DNA of 64,000 bases from Marinobacter psychrophilus (GCF_001043175.1 NZ_CP011494.1:310001-374000); one strand, 5' to 3'; shown: positions 1 to 8,857, numbered from the stretch's first letter. The notes: generated by a model not told the origin, from the sequence alone. Made by a program: numbers and translations.

Positions 1-621
1 CCAGGTAGCTTTAGGCTCGGTGGGCACGTTGTTCTTATAGGCGTATAACAGGCAATAGAGTGAAAACATGAACAGAATCATTAGGCCCGGGCCAATGCCG
101 GCGATAAACAGTTCAGCTATAGAGGTTTGCGAGACAACCCCGTAAATAATCATACCAATGCTGGGGGGAATCAAAAACGCAATATCACTGGCGTTAATAA
201 TCAGCGCCAGGGTAAAAGAATCGGAATACCCTGCTTTCAACATTTTCGGCCGCAACGGTGAACCTACAGCTACCACGGTGGCCTGGGTAGAGCCCGAAAC
301 CGCCCCAAATAGGGTGCAGGAGGTGGCCGCGCTAATAGCCAGCCCGCCCTTGATGTGGCCAATAAACGCCATCACCATATTAATGAGGCGATCAGCCGAC
401 TGGCCGCGGGTCATAATGTCTGCGGCTAGAATGAACATCGGCACCGCAATCAGCGACGCGGGGCGAATACCGCCCATCATTTGCTGAATAAAAGTGCCCA
501 TCTGGCCGAAGCCGTCGAACATCATTACAAAGCCGACAACAGCAGCGGTTGTCAGCGGGATCATCATCGGGAAACCCATTAGCAGGAGTCCGATCATAAT
601 GACCATCAGTATTGTTGCCAT
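1..621 (-). CDS. dctM: TRAP transporter large permease DctM (3' end beyond window)
   Basis: The large membrane subunit of a tripartite (TRAP) transporter, which moves an organic acid or similar solute across the inner membrane using the sodium gradient. About 207 residues are visible and the C-terminal part lies beyond the left edge. Reading from the ATG at 621, the protein is very hydrophobic (MATILMVIMIGLLLMGFPMM) and carries family segments such as MGGIRPASLIAVPMFILAAD and SGSTQATVVAVGS. It lies 50 bases after dctQ and is the last gene of a dctP-dctQ-dctM operon. The substrate cannot be told from the sequence. Confidence 0.93.
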   Translation of the reverse strand, partial: MATILMVIMIGLLLMGFPMMIPLTTAAVVGFVMMFDGFGQMGTFIQQMMGGIRPASLIAVPMFILAADIMTRGQSADRLINMVMAFIGHIKGGLAISAATSCTLFGAVSGSTQATVVAVGSPLRPKMLKAGYSDSFTLALIINASDIAFLIPPSIGMIIYGVVSQTSIAELFIAGIGPGLMILFMFSLYCLLYAYKNNVPTEPKATW

Positions 622-671
622 GATTCTTGCCTTTTATGGTCTGCTCAGAGTCTGGTCTGATTCATGCTGCT

Positions 672-1262
672 TTAAACTTCGGTTTCGGTCTCTGCATAGC
701 CGTCCACCAAACCGGTGGATAAGTACACGTCTTTACTGGTTAAATTCTTGACGGCGGTTAGCAAATACTGAATGCCGGTAACGGCAAAACCGATGGGTGC
801 CCAAACATAGATCGTCCAAATTTCTATGCCCAACGCGGGTAGAATCCGACCGCGATCGTACAAAGTAACGATGTAGCCGTAGGAGTGGTAGCACAAGAAG
901 AACATCATCGCGGCGGTGAACAGAGCGATAACGATCATCAACACCTTTCGGCCCCTAGCGGGAATGGCGTCGTAAATCGCTGACATGCGAATGTGGCGCC
1001 CGTGGCGGGCGGCGTAGCCAATGCCGGCGAAGGTAACCAAAATAATGAGAATACGGTTGATCTCGCCGGAAAAAAACATGCCTTCGCCGAATACAAAGCG
1101 GGCAATCACGTTCACGCAGGTGTTCAGTGCCATCAAAATGACGCCAGCAGCAAGCATTACTGCTTCGATTTTGGCAATCCACTCATCGATGGTTCCCAGA
1201 AAACCGGGCAGTCCCGAATCATAGTGGCCAGTGTCGTCTAAGTCCGGGGAGTTCTCGGTCAT
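672..1262 (-). CDS. dctQ: TRAP transporter small permease DctQ
   Basis: The small four-helix membrane subunit of the same TRAP system, 196 aa, which couples the binding protein to DctM. It has a polar N-terminal stretch of about 30 residues and then hydrophobic helices at roughly 35-55, 70-88, 108-128 and 150-170. The family core around INRILIILVTFAGIGYAARHGRHIRM is intact; the arginine/histidine-rich GYAARHGRHIRM is typical of DctQ. The ATG at 1262 is preceded by CCGGAG about nine bases upstream. It is separated from dctP by 125 bases that hold two hairpins, and runs into dctM after 50 bases. Confidence 0.92.
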   Translation of the reverse strand: MTENSPDLDDTGHYDSGLPGFLGTIDEWIAKIEAVMLAAGVILMALNTCVNVIARFVFGEGMFFSGEINRILIILVTFAGIGYAARHGRHIRMSAIYDAIPARGRKVLMIVIALFTAAMMFFLCYHSYGYIVTLYDRGRILPALGIEIWTIYVWAPIGFAVTGIQYLLTAVKNLTSKDVYLSTGLVDGYAETETEV

Positions 1263-1287
1263 GAGCTATGCTCCGGAGTGGCAAAGT

Positions 1288-1359
1288 CCCAGCCGGAAGG
1301 AGAAATGCCCCGGCTGGGCGGGGTTAGTCGTTGAACCCCGCAGGCAAGTACCCGCGGGG
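1288..1359 (-). promoter_or_regulatory. two hairpins between dctP and dctQ
   Basis: Two inverted repeats sit in the dctP-dctQ gap: a 9-bp stem (1288-1296 with 1310-1318, cccagccgg/ccggctggg) and a 6-bp stem (1336-1341 with 1354-1359, ccccgc/gcgggg). Neither is followed by a clear T-run on the minus strand. Intercistronic hairpins after the binding-protein gene commonly protect its mRNA or weaken read-through, giving more binding protein than permease. That role is inferred here. Confidence 0.5.
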
Positions 1360-1387
1360 CTAGGGACTGCAAAAGAATATCAATCCG

Positions 1388-2413
1388 TTATTTTTTAATG
1401 TCTTCCAGGTCTTGCTTGAACTGGTTCAGCAGTTGTTGACCACTGTCGCCGGCCATTTCAACAAACTTCGCCTCAACCTGTGGGGCACGCTTGCGGAACT
1501 CGGCAATCTGTTCTTCGTTCAGGCGTGTAACGGTAACTTCATCACTGCTTTCCTGAATTTTTGCCAACGCCTCATCGGCCAAGCCGTCGATATGGTCAAG
1601 AATTTCTTCAAAGGCGAAATCAGATGCTTTGCGCACTAACTCTTTATCGGCATCCGACAGGCCTTCGTAGAAATTCTGGTTGGCCATCATTGCGGTGGTG
1701 AACCAGCCATGACCAGTGAAGATTAGGTGAGGTGACACTTCGTAGAGACCGCCAGACTGGATCCAAAAAATCGGGTTTTCCTGGCCCTGAACCATGTTGG
1801 TCTGCAGTGCGCCGTAAACTTCACCCCAAGGCAGAGGTGTAGGGGTGGCACCAAAGGCTGAATAGGTTTCTGACAGCAGAGGGTTAGTCATCACACGAAT
1901 TTTTTTGTTTTTCAGTTCTTCCGGTGTGGTGATGGCCTCGTCAAGAGTGATTACCATTTCACCTTCCGGATACATTTTCAGCAACTCTAGGCCTTTCTCC
2001 GCATACAATTTAGGGAAGTCGTCGTTAATGGCCTTACTTTCACGAAAAAAGGTTACTACCGATTCCATGTCGGTGGGCATCAGGTAAGGGATGAAGAAAA
2101 TTTGCGCTTCTGGAATCAGGGCACCAGTAAAGCCGGGAGACTGGTTTACAAAATTCAGAATGCCGGCCTGGGTCTGTTCCATGATGTCATCAGACTCGCC
2201 GAGTTCACCGAAGCGGTAGACCTGTACCGTGTTATCGGAATTGTCTTCGATGTACTCTTTAAACTTGTAAGCGAAAACGTCTTGAACATCGCCTTCGTAT
2301 TCTTCATGGGCGTAGCGCCAGTTGGCAGCGTTCACCGAGTTGGCTGCGGTCAGGGCCGCAAACATCAGCGCAGAAAGGCCTGCCAGTTTCTTGAATTTAC
2401 TCATGCTGCTCAT
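1388..2413 (-). CDS. dctP: TRAP transporter periplasmic substrate-binding protein DctP
   Basis: Periplasmic binding protein that captures the solute for the dctQM permease; first gene of the operon. It has 341 aa, with a Sec signal peptide at about residues 1-29 ending in NSVNA. Family features include the GELGESDDIMEQTQAGILNF block, the KKIRVMTNPLL strand with the conserved arginine that binds the substrate carboxylate, and WGEVYGALQTNMVQGQENP. The ATG at 2413 has GGAG eight bases upstream. The conserved arginine supports a carboxylate ligand, but which one is unknown. No regulator gene is visible beside it. Confidence 0.93.
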   Translation of the reverse strand: MSSMSKFKKLAGLSALMFAALTAANSVNAANWRYAHEEYEGDVQDVFAYKFKEYIEDNSDNTVQVYRFGELGESDDIMEQTQAGILNFVNQSPGFTGALIPEAQIFFIPYLMPTDMESVVTFFRESKAINDDFPKLYAEKGLELLKMYPEGEMVITLDEAITTPEELKNKKIRVMTNPLLSETYSAFGATPTPLPWGEVYGALQTNMVQGQENPIFWIQSGGLYEVSPHLIFTGHGWFTTAMMANQNFYEGLSDADKELVRKASDFAFEEILDHIDGLADEALAKIQESSDEVTVTRLNEEQIAEFRKRAPQVEAKFVEMAGDSGQQLLNQFKQDLEDIKK

Positions 2414-2550
2414 CGCGTAATCTCCGCTTCTTTTTCTGAATTGGTTCTTCTTCTTCCTTTAGACTGGCAAAACAAAGAGTGAAGCGCAAGTTTACAGATA
2501 AAAACCTAAGCTTCGCTTGCTATCTTTTTCTGATCAATAACCTATTGGAA

Positions 2551-3090
2551 TTAAGGCGTATTCCGATTTTCCAGACATGCTTTTAAAAAATGTTCAAATT
2601 CTTGGGTTATTCGCGCTACGCTATTTTCGAGCCGATGGCCATCGTTCAGTATAAGGGCGCTGATGCGTTGCTGCTGTGCCAACTCCAGCACAGGCATGAC
2701 CGGTACAACGTCATCTTCCCAACCATGAATGATCTGGCTGAAAGTGGCAGAAATCTGCGGTCTGGATTGTGGATAGCGTATCAGTGCCAGCGCGGGGGCT
2801 AATAAAAAACAGCCTAGTACCGGGGTCATCGCACTCGTTTGAGCGCACACCCAGCCGCCCATGCTAGACCCTGCTAAAACGGTGCGCTGAGGGTCAGCCC
2901 CAGCTCGTTCCATAGCGGCCTGCATCTGCTTCAGGCGGGTTGTTGGGTCTTTACTGCTGCGATGGTCTATCGCCTCGGCCACCACATCCGGGTATTTTTC
3001 CGAGATTGTTTTCATAGCTTGAATCTTAGTACTGTCGGGGCCACTTTCCAGTCCGTGGGACAGAAATACATGAATAATTGGTAATGTCAT
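2551..3090 (-). CDS. small alpha/beta-fold hydrolase (YqiA/YcfP-like)
   Basis: A 179-aa cytoplasmic alpha/beta hydrolase of the short YqiA/YcfP type (esterase-like). It begins IIHVFLSHGLESGPDSTK, with the oxyanion-hole SHG, has the nucleophile elbow AGSSMGGW near residues 73-79, the acid HGWEDDVVPV near 122-131, and the histidine NDGHRLEN near 147-154, so the catalytic Ser-Asp-His set is complete. There is no signal peptide. It stands alone, followed by divergent glutathione peroxidase. The natural substrate is not predictable. Confidence 0.8.
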   Translation of the reverse strand: MTLPIIHVFLSHGLESGPDSTKIQAMKTISEKYPDVVAEAIDHRSSKDPTTRLKQMQAAMERAGADPQRTVLAGSSMGGWVCAQTSAMTPVLGCFLLAPALALIRYPQSRPQISATFSQIIHGWEDDVVPVMPVLELAQQQRISALILNDGHRLENSVARITQEFEHFLKACLENRNTP

Positions 3091-3208
3091 TGTTTGGCTC
3101 CTGAATGTTTATGGATTCCCGGCCGCAAAGAACGGCGGCGCAGCAAACCGTTGCGGTCATCGCGGCGTAACTTCGTCTATTATTATTGAGAATAACAGGA
3201 GACACATT

Positions 3209-3757
3209 ATGTTCAGATGGCCAATAAGCGTTGCACTGGTTTTGCTGTGGGGAGCTGGGCCGGTTGTGGCAGACGAAACAGCGCGTTGCCCGACGTTTTT
3301 GGATCACGACCTGCCGAAACTTCATTCTAGCGAAACCGTCAATCTGTGCGAATTGGCTGCTGGAAAACCAATGTTGGTGGTGAATACCGCCAGTTTTTGC
3401 GGTTTTACTAACCAGTTCAAAGGCCTTGAACAGCTGCATCAGCGCTACGGTAAAGAAGGCCTAGTGGTGGTTGGTTTTGCCAGCAATGACTTCCGTCAGG
3501 AGGCGGACACCGAAGAGGAAGCGGCCACCATCTGTTTCAAAAATTTCGGCGTTACCTTCACCATGATCGCCCCCGGACCGGTTACCGGTGTGGGCGCAAC
3601 GCCGGTGTTCGCCCACATTAATCAACAGAGCCAGGCGCCGCGGTGGAATTTCACGAAATACCTGTTGAACGATCTCGGCGAGGTGGTGGAGTCTTTTCCC
3701 AGCAGCGTCCGCCCTGGCGACAAACAGGTAACGCAGGCCGTGGAATTGGTACTGTAA
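3209..3757 (+). CDS. glutathione peroxidase family protein, exported
   Basis: Thiol peroxidase of the glutathione peroxidase family, 182 aa, which reduces hydroperoxides. Residues 1-21 form a signal peptide (ends VVADETA), so it should act in the periplasm. The active-site cysteine is Cys64 in NTASFCGFT, and the Trp-Asn pair is present in WNFTK (146-150). The usual catalytic glutamine motif is changed: it reads ASNDF (Asp94) rather than CNQF. Cys109 (TICFKNFGVTF) could be the resolving cysteine of a thioredoxin-type enzyme. The ATG at 3209 has AGGAGA seven bases upstream. It lies 418 bases before ovoA on the same strand. Confidence 0.88.
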   Translation: MFRWPISVALVLLWGAGPVVADETARCPTFLDHDLPKLHSSETVNLCELAAGKPMLVVNTASFCGFTNQFKGLEQLHQRYGKEGLVVVGFASNDFRQEADTEEEAATICFKNFGVTFTMIAPGPVTGVGATPVFAHINQQSQAPRWNFTKYLLNDLGEVVESFPSSVRPGDKQVTQAVELVL

Positions 3758-3810
3758 GTCTGAGGGGGCATAATCCACGGAAGGCGGTCGTTATTCTGGC
3801 GCCAAGGGTC

Positions 3811-3984
3811 ATGGTGGACAGCCTCAGTGCGTTGTCGGTCAATCTTAAAATCCAGATGTGGATTAGCCCAGACAGTCTGGATGTGCCGCCGTGCATCATT
3901 GCCGAATTGCTTGAACGAGTGAAACAGGCGCTGGACGACGTCGGTATTGAAATACCTTTCCCTCATCTCCAGTTACTTATATAA
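3811..3984 (+). pseudogene. remnant of an MscS-family mechanosensitive channel (C-terminal end)
   Basis: A short open frame in the gpx-ovoA spacer reads MVDSLSALSVNLKIQMWI and ends GIEIPFPHLQLLI. The end matches the typical C-terminus of small MscS channels (AFDEAGIEIPFPQ... type), where the cytoplasmic beta domain finishes. Only about 57 residues survive; the membrane helices and pore are absent. It is therefore read as a gene fragment left after deletion. The rest of the spacer (3985-4165) shows nothing recognisable apart from the ovoA ribosome binding site. Confidence 0.6.
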
Positions 3985-4175
3985 CACGCGCTTGGCCTGA
4001 ATCTGTTATCGGGATCTTGGCATCCGGCCCAGGGGCAAAAAATCCAGGGCGAATGAAGCTGTTTGCCTAGCATCAGCGTACATCCCCCCCATATCAACAC
4101 TTGCCCCCGGGCGGTTCGGTGGTTGTACCCATGCCGTTTAGATAATCAGAAATAGAAAGGAATCAGGAGAGAACC

Positions 4176-6356
4176 GTGATTGAAAAAACCGCAGAGTTGG
4201 CTGCCGAGCCGAACCTTACCACAAAGTCGGCTAAGCCGTTTAGCCGCACGGTCAATCTGGCCGAAGGTGATGTACAGCAGAAGCGTGAGGAAATCGAGCG
4301 TTGTTTTTGCGACACTTTTGACACCTACGAATCCCTGTTTACAACATTGGCCGGTGACGACGCCTACTTTAAGAAGTCGATACCTCTGCGCCACCCGCTA
4401 ATGTTTTATTTGGGCCATACCGCCACCTTTTTTGTTAATAAGCTGGTGCTGGCAAAAATTCTGCCCGAGCGTATTGATCCTGTGATGGAGTCGACCTTTG
4501 CGGTGGGCGTGGATGAAATGAGCTGGGACGATCTGAACGAAGGCAACTACGCCTGGCCTAAAGTGTCGGCGGTTATGGCCTATCGCCAAATAGTCCGGGC
4601 CATGATGGTGGATCTTATTCGCACCTTGCCTTTGCAGTTTCCGGTGAATTGGAAGAGTCCGTTCTGGCCGATTTTGATGGGTATTGATCACGAACGTATT
4701 CATCTGGAAACTTCATCGGTGCTGATCCGTCAGCAAAAGCTGGAGTACGTGCAGCCGCAGCCAGAGTGGGCGCCCAATACCCAGAGCGGGCAAGCACCGC
4801 AGAACGAACTGCTGCCGGTGGCGGCGGGCGATGTGTCTTTGGGCCTGCCGGTTGGTGGTGAATATTACGGTTGGGACAACGAATATGGCAGCCACGAAGC
4901 CAATGTAGACATGTTCGATGCATCAAAATATTTGGTGAGCAATCAAGAGTTTTTAGAATTTGTTGAAGACGGTGGCTACAGCCAAGATGCCTACTGGAGC
5001 GAAGAGGGCTTGGGCTGGAGAGCATTTGTCAAAGCCAGTCACCCCACTTTCTGGGTGTGGCATAATCAATGGTTTTTGCGATTGATGACCGAAGAAGTGG
5101 AAATGCGCTGGGATTGGCCAGCGGAGGTGAATTACCACGAAGCCAAAGCCTTCTGCGAATGGAAAACGGTGGATAGTGGCCGCCCTGTGCGACTGCCCAC
5201 CGAAGACGAATGGCACCGCCTGGCCGAAGTGGCTCAGGTAGCGGAAGTAGGCGTCGAGCCTGCTGCGGCCAACTTGCACCTGGATCATGGCGCGTCTGCA
5301 TGCTCGGTTACTCGCTTCCGCCATGGCCAGTGGTTTGATGTTGTTGGTAACGTGTGGCAGTGGACTGAAACGCCGATGTACCCATTTGCCGGGTTTGAAG
5401 TGCATCCGTTGTACGATGATTTCACCACACCTACATTTGATAATCGCCACAACCTGATTAAAGGCGGGTCGTGGATTTCTTGCGGTAACGAGGCGCGGCT
5501 CAGTGCCCGCTATGCGTTCCGCCGTCATTTCTTCCAGCATGCGGGATTCCGCTATGTGGCCTCGGAGGCCGAATTGAAGCACCCCAGCGCATATTACGAA
5601 AACGATGTAATCCTTGCCCAGTACTCGGAATTTAATTTCGGCGAAAACTGGCACGGCGAAGCCAACTTTCCTAAAGAATTGGCGATGGCGGGCATTGCCG
5701 CCCTCGACGAGCGCTCTACGGCTGACCAAAGTGGCGTAAGCTACGGTCGCGCCCTGGATATTGGTTGTGCTTGTGGTCGAACCAGTTTTGAACTGGCTAC
5801 CCGCTTCGAGCATGTGGATGGCATCGACTTTTCAGCCAATTTCATCCAGAAAGGGGTAGAGATGGCAGAACAGAAAGTGATTCGCTACGCCCTTCCCGAA
5901 GAGGGCGATCTGGTGAGCTACCACGAGCGCACACTAGAGGAATTAGGCTTGACCGAGTCCGCCGGGCGTGTGGCGTTCCATCAGGGCGACGCTTGTAACC
6001 TGAAAACGTTGTTTAATAACTATGACCTGATTGTGGCCGGCAACCTGATTGACCGCTTATACGATCCGGCGCAGTTTCTGACTCACATTCACGAGCGTCT
6101 GAACGACAATGGCGTGCTGGTGATCGCCTCACCCTATACCTGGTTGGAGGAATACACTCCGCGGGAAAAATGGGTCGGTGGTTACAAGAAAGACGGTGAA
6201 AATTACAGCACTCTTGACGGATTGAAAGACTTGCTGGCGCCGCACTTCCGTTTGATGAGCGAGCCGCGCAGCCTGCCATTCGTGATTCGTGAGACCCGTA
6301 ATAAATATCAGCACAGCCTGTCAGAGCTGACAGTGTGGGAAAAGGTCACGCCCTGA
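4176..6356 (+). CDS. ovoA: 5-histidylcysteine sulfoxide synthase / 4-mercaptohistidine N1-methyltransferase OvoA
   Basis: OvoA starts ovothiol A synthesis: an iron-dependent sulfoxide synthase joins cysteine to C5 of histidine using O2, and the fused methyltransferase methylates the final mercaptohistidine. The 726-aa length and three-part order fit full OvoA: a DinB-like N-terminal domain with iron ligands His81 and His172-x3-His176 (DHERIHLE), a formylglycine-enzyme-like C-type lectin domain at about 215-475 (GNVWQWTETPM, GGSWISCGNEAR), and a SAM methyltransferase from about 520 with the motif ALDIGCACGR. The start is GTG at 4176 with AGGAGA five bases upstream; no better ATG exists. The OvoB lyase gene is not in the window. 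Confidence 0.95.
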   Translation: MIEKTAELAAEPNLTTKSAKPFSRTVNLAEGDVQQKREEIERCFCDTFDTYESLFTTLAGDDAYFKKSIPLRHPLMFYLGHTATFFVNKLVLAKILPERIDPVMESTFAVGVDEMSWDDLNEGNYAWPKVSAVMAYRQIVRAMMVDLIRTLPLQFPVNWKSPFWPILMGIDHERIHLETSSVLIRQQKLEYVQPQPEWAPNTQSGQAPQNELLPVAAGDVSLGLPVGGEYYGWDNEYGSHEANVDMFDASKYLVSNQEFLEFVEDGGYSQDAYWSEEGLGWRAFVKASHPTFWVWHNQWFLRLMTEEVEMRWDWPAEVNYHEAKAFCEWKTVDSGRPVRLPTEDEWHRLAEVAQVAEVGVEPAAANLHLDHGASACSVTRFRHGQWFDVVGNVWQWTETPMYPFAGFEVHPLYDDFTTPTFDNRHNLIKGGSWISCGNEARLSARYAFRRHFFQHAGFRYVASEAELKHPSAYYENDVILAQYSEFNFGENWHGEANFPKELAMAGIAALDERSTADQSGVSYGRALDIGCACGRTSFELATRFEHVDGIDFSANFIQKGVEMAEQKVIRYALPEEGDLVSYHERTLEELGLTESAGRVAFHQGDACNLKTLFNNYDLIVAGNLIDRLYDPAQFLTHIHERLNDNGVLVIASPYTWLEEYTPREKWVGGYKKDGENYSTLDGLKDLLAPHFRLMSEPRSLPFVIRETRNKYQHSLSELTVWEKVTP

Positions 6357-6372
6357 TACGCATCACATCAGG

Positions 6373-6405
6373 ATTCAGGGACAGATTTCAAATCTGTCCC
6401 TGAAT
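6373..6405. repeat. perfect palindrome, REP-like unit, copy 1
   Basis: A 33-bp perfect palindrome (attcagggacagattt, one central c, then its complement) lies 17 bases after the ovoA stop. Its core GGGACAGATTT-AAATCTGTCCC is shared with the copy 20 bases downstream. Such GGGACAGATTT palindromes are widespread dispersed repeats in proteobacterial genomes, often linked to REP-associated transposases. Placed between convergent genes, it could also act as a hairpin at the mRNA ends. Confidence 0.8.
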
Positions 6406-6425
6406 GCCACGCCTATATCTCCAAA

Positions 6426-6450
6426 GGGGACAGATTTCAAATCTGTCCCC
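6426..6450. repeat. perfect palindrome, REP-like unit, copy 2
   Basis: A 25-bp perfect palindrome (ggggacagattt, central c, complement) repeats the core of copy 1 in the same phase, 53 bases further on. The pair lies between the convergent ovoA and nitroreductase genes. No transposase gene is nearby. Confidence 0.8.
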
Positions 6451-6476
6451 GATTTACCACCATTCCGAAGTACCGC

Positions 6477-7250
6477 CTATTGCCGGCCCAAGCCGCGCTT
6501 TTCCAAAAACTCCTTCAGATGCAGGCGCAGCTTGCTGGTGAACAGGGGTTTAAGCTGCTTCGACCAGTTGCTGGACTTATTACCGCCGAGGCGCTCGCTA
6601 TAATAGGTTTCCATAGTGGCGTCGAAGCCATCAATCAGCGCGTTGTCCTGTTCGCTGTTGTAACTGTCCGTTTTCACGATAACGCTAAGTGGCAAGCGTG
6701 GCTTCACCTGGGAATCCTGGTCCGGATAGCCCAGACACAGGCCGAATACCGGATACACCTGATCGGGCAGGGTCAGCAGGTCACTAACAGCAGCCGGGTC
6801 ATTACGGATACCACCGATGTAGCAAATGCCCAGCCCTTCAGATTCTGCTGCCACCACAAGGTTCTGCGCCATCATTGCTGCGTCTATGCTGGCCACCAGC
6901 AACTGCTCGGTGGTGCCGGTAATTATTTCGGCGCCAGCTCTAGCGGCAGCTTCGGTCGGGCGCTTCATATCAGCGCAGAACACGAAAAAATCCGAGGCGG
7001 AAGCCACGTAACCTTGTCCACCGGTCAGCTCGACCAAACGCTCACGCTTTGCAGTATCAACCACGTGAATCAGCGTGTAAGCCTGAACATGGCTGGAGGT
7101 AGCAGCGCATTGGCCGGCGTGCAGCAGATCAGATAGCAGCTGCGCCGGAATCTTCTGTTCAGTGAACTTGCGGATGGAGCGGTGGCGGCTGAGTAAGTCA
7201 ATTACCGGATTGCCTGCTGCATTAAATGTGGGGTTTGCGGTAATAGTCAT
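6477..7250 (-). CDS. NfsA-type NADPH-dependent nitroreductase / flavin reductase
   Basis: FMN enzyme of the oxygen-insensitive nitroreductase family (NfsA/Frp group), 257 aa, cytoplasmic. It reduces nitroaromatics, quinones or flavins with NADPH. The N-terminal FMN-phosphate motif RHRSIRKFT is present at about 23-31, with HAGQCAATSSHVQAY near 45-59, the AESEGLGICYIGGIRNDP segment near 136-153, and the C-terminal family block TMETYYSERLGG near 210. The physiological substrate is unknown. It is transcribed toward ovoA and shares the terminator-like palindromes with it. Confidence 0.88.
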   Translation of the reverse strand: MTITANPTFNAAGNPVIDLLSRHRSIRKFTEQKIPAQLLSDLLHAGQCAATSSHVQAYTLIHVVDTAKRERLVELTGGQGYVASASDFFVFCADMKRPTEAAARAGAEIITGTTEQLLVASIDAAMMAQNLVVAAESEGLGICYIGGIRNDPAAVSDLLTLPDQVYPVFGLCLGYPDQDSQVKPRLPLSVIVKTDSYNSEQDNALIDGFDATMETYYSERLGGNKSSNWSKQLKPLFTSKLRLHLKEFLEKRGLGRQ

Positions 7251-7361
7251 GAGGCCTCGTACGCTAAAAAAATCGCTGTGTCATACTCGCTTTCACGGGC
7301 TGCACAGCGGTATTTATGGGTTCTTGGAACCCCTTTAGCTTACTACGGCCGGTCTACCGTG

Positions 7362-8411
7362 TCATGGAATCATGTCTTGCGGACGCGGGGTGGAATCTGT
7401 GCTTGGCGGCAATTCTGGATACTGCACGACAGGAATGTTTCCGGTCAGAGTTTTCAGAAATGTGGTAATGGATGCCACATCGCTTTCTTCAAGCTTGGAA
7501 CCCAGTTGAGCGGTACCCATAACGGCAACCGCTTCTTCCAGACTCCAGACCGCCCCGGAGTGGAAGTAAGGCGCTGTCAATTCAATGTTACGCAGTGGCG
7601 CCGCTCGAAACACATACTCGTCGGTTGCCGTTGCTGTAACGGCAAAACGACCCTTATCGCCGGGGGGCAGAATATCGTCGCCCGGCCTGGTTACCAGGCC
7701 AAACGGATAATAGTCTTGGCCGCCCAGATTGGTGCCAGCGTGACAGGCCACGCAGCCCTTATTCATAAACAACGCCAAACCTTCTTGCTCTTCCGCATTC
7801 AGGGCGTCAGTGTTGCCGCGCAGGTATTTGTCGAAGTTGGAATCCGGAGTGATCAGGGTGGCCTCGAAAGCTTCAATGGCGGTAGCCATGTTATCGAACG
7901 ATACCGGGCTGCCTTGACCCGGGAAGGCCTGACGGAAGCGCTCAACGTAATCGGGCATGCTATTCAGCGTGTCTTCCACCCGTTCTGGCGTACTGTTCAT
8001 TTCTACACCAGCCTGCACCGGGCCTTTAGCCTGCTCGGCCAGATCCACAGCGCGGCCGTCCCAGAATTGAGCTGCGTTGAATACCGCGTTGAATACGGTG
8101 GGAGAGTTACGCGGGCCTTTTTGCCAGCCGTGGCCGATAGACACTGGCAGGTAGTCGTGTCCGCCCATGCCAACGTTGTGACAGGTGTTACAACTGATCA
8201 GATGGCTGGCCGACAGGCGCGGTTCAAAAAACAGCATCTTGCCCAGCTCAATCTTGGCGTCGGTCATTTCGTTGCCGTCAATTACCGGAGGGTACTGGGG
8301 AATGGCACTGAACATAGCGGCGGCTTTTTGCTGCAGGTCATCAGCGGCAGAGGCATCCGCCATTATACCCAAGCCCGCAATTACAGCGATTGCTAATAGA
8401 CGCTTTTTCAT
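7362..8411 (-). CDS. di-haem cytochrome c peroxidase
   Basis: Periplasmic di-haem cytochrome c peroxidase (CCP/MauG family), 349 aa, which reduces H2O2 with electrons from cytochrome c. It has a signal peptide at about 1-22 (ending ADASA). The two haem sites are CNTCH (Cys74, Cys77, His78; peroxidatic, low-potential haem) and CVACH (Cys220, Cys223, His224; electron-transfer haem). Length and spacing are normal for the family. It has its own start with GAGG-type ribosome binding site and no operon partner. With gpx and ovoA nearby it fits a peroxide-defence neighbourhood, though they are separate transcripts. Confidence 0.92.
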   Translation of the reverse strand: MKKRLLAIAVIAGLGIMADASAADDLQQKAAAMFSAIPQYPPVIDGNEMTDAKIELGKMLFFEPRLSASHLISCNTCHNVGMGGHDYLPVSIGHGWQKGPRNSPTVFNAVFNAAQFWDGRAVDLAEQAKGPVQAGVEMNSTPERVEDTLNSMPDYVERFRQAFPGQGSPVSFDNMATAIEAFEATLITPDSNFDKYLRGNTDALNAEEQEGLALFMNKGCVACHAGTNLGGQDYYPFGLVTRPGDDILPPGDKGRFAVTATATDEYVFRAAPLRNIELTAPYFHSGAVWSLEEAVAVMGTAQLGSKLEESDVASITTFLKTLTGNIPVVQYPELPPSTDSTPRPQDMIP

Positions 8412-8857
8412 AAGACGACTCCTCGTTGCGTGTTGATTTCTTATCGCCGGTTTTTGTAACCGATCTGTCTTATTTATTAATCTAACAAAATGGTAAGAAA
8501 GCGCTACATGTGAGCGTTGAAAGATAGCGTGGAGTTGATAGGCATCAATTTATGCAAACCTCGTACTGTTGGGCTCTGCCCGCAGGTCGTATGTGTGACT
8601 GTTTGTTGTGCTTCTTGCGGTGAAACTTAATAGTGGTCAAACAAAGCGTTGAGCCAAATGGTGGCTTGCTGATCAAGCGTTGCCGTCAGCTTTGGCTGCA
8701 CGCCGGAGAACTCATGGATACCCTGCGCCGAGCCCTGATGGTGCAAATAGCCAAGTTGACTGCGTGCGCCGCTCTTATGCCGCTGAGCAGCACTGCTGCT
8801 GCCGGTATTGATGATTAGCCATCGAGGCTCGAGTAAGACACCACTAAGCGCTACGCC
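8412..8857. other. intergenic, no recognisable gene
   Basis: Contains the upstream region of the peroxidase gene and short open frames with no recognisable protein features, including a plus-strand frame at 8633-8818 that looks like a broken coding remnant (ALMVQIAKLTACAALMPLS) without a ribosome binding site. Nothing else is supported. Confidence 0.4.

Noticed and set aside
4953..5813. 286-codon minus-strand open frame inside ovoA
   Set aside because: Antisense of the conserved FGE-like domain of OvoA; no ribosome site and no protein features.
7278..8396. Long plus-strand open frame (372 codons) opposite the cytochrome c peroxidase gene
   Set aside because: It is the antisense shadow of a clear di-haem peroxidase gene with signal peptide and both CxxCH motifs; its own translation has no family features.
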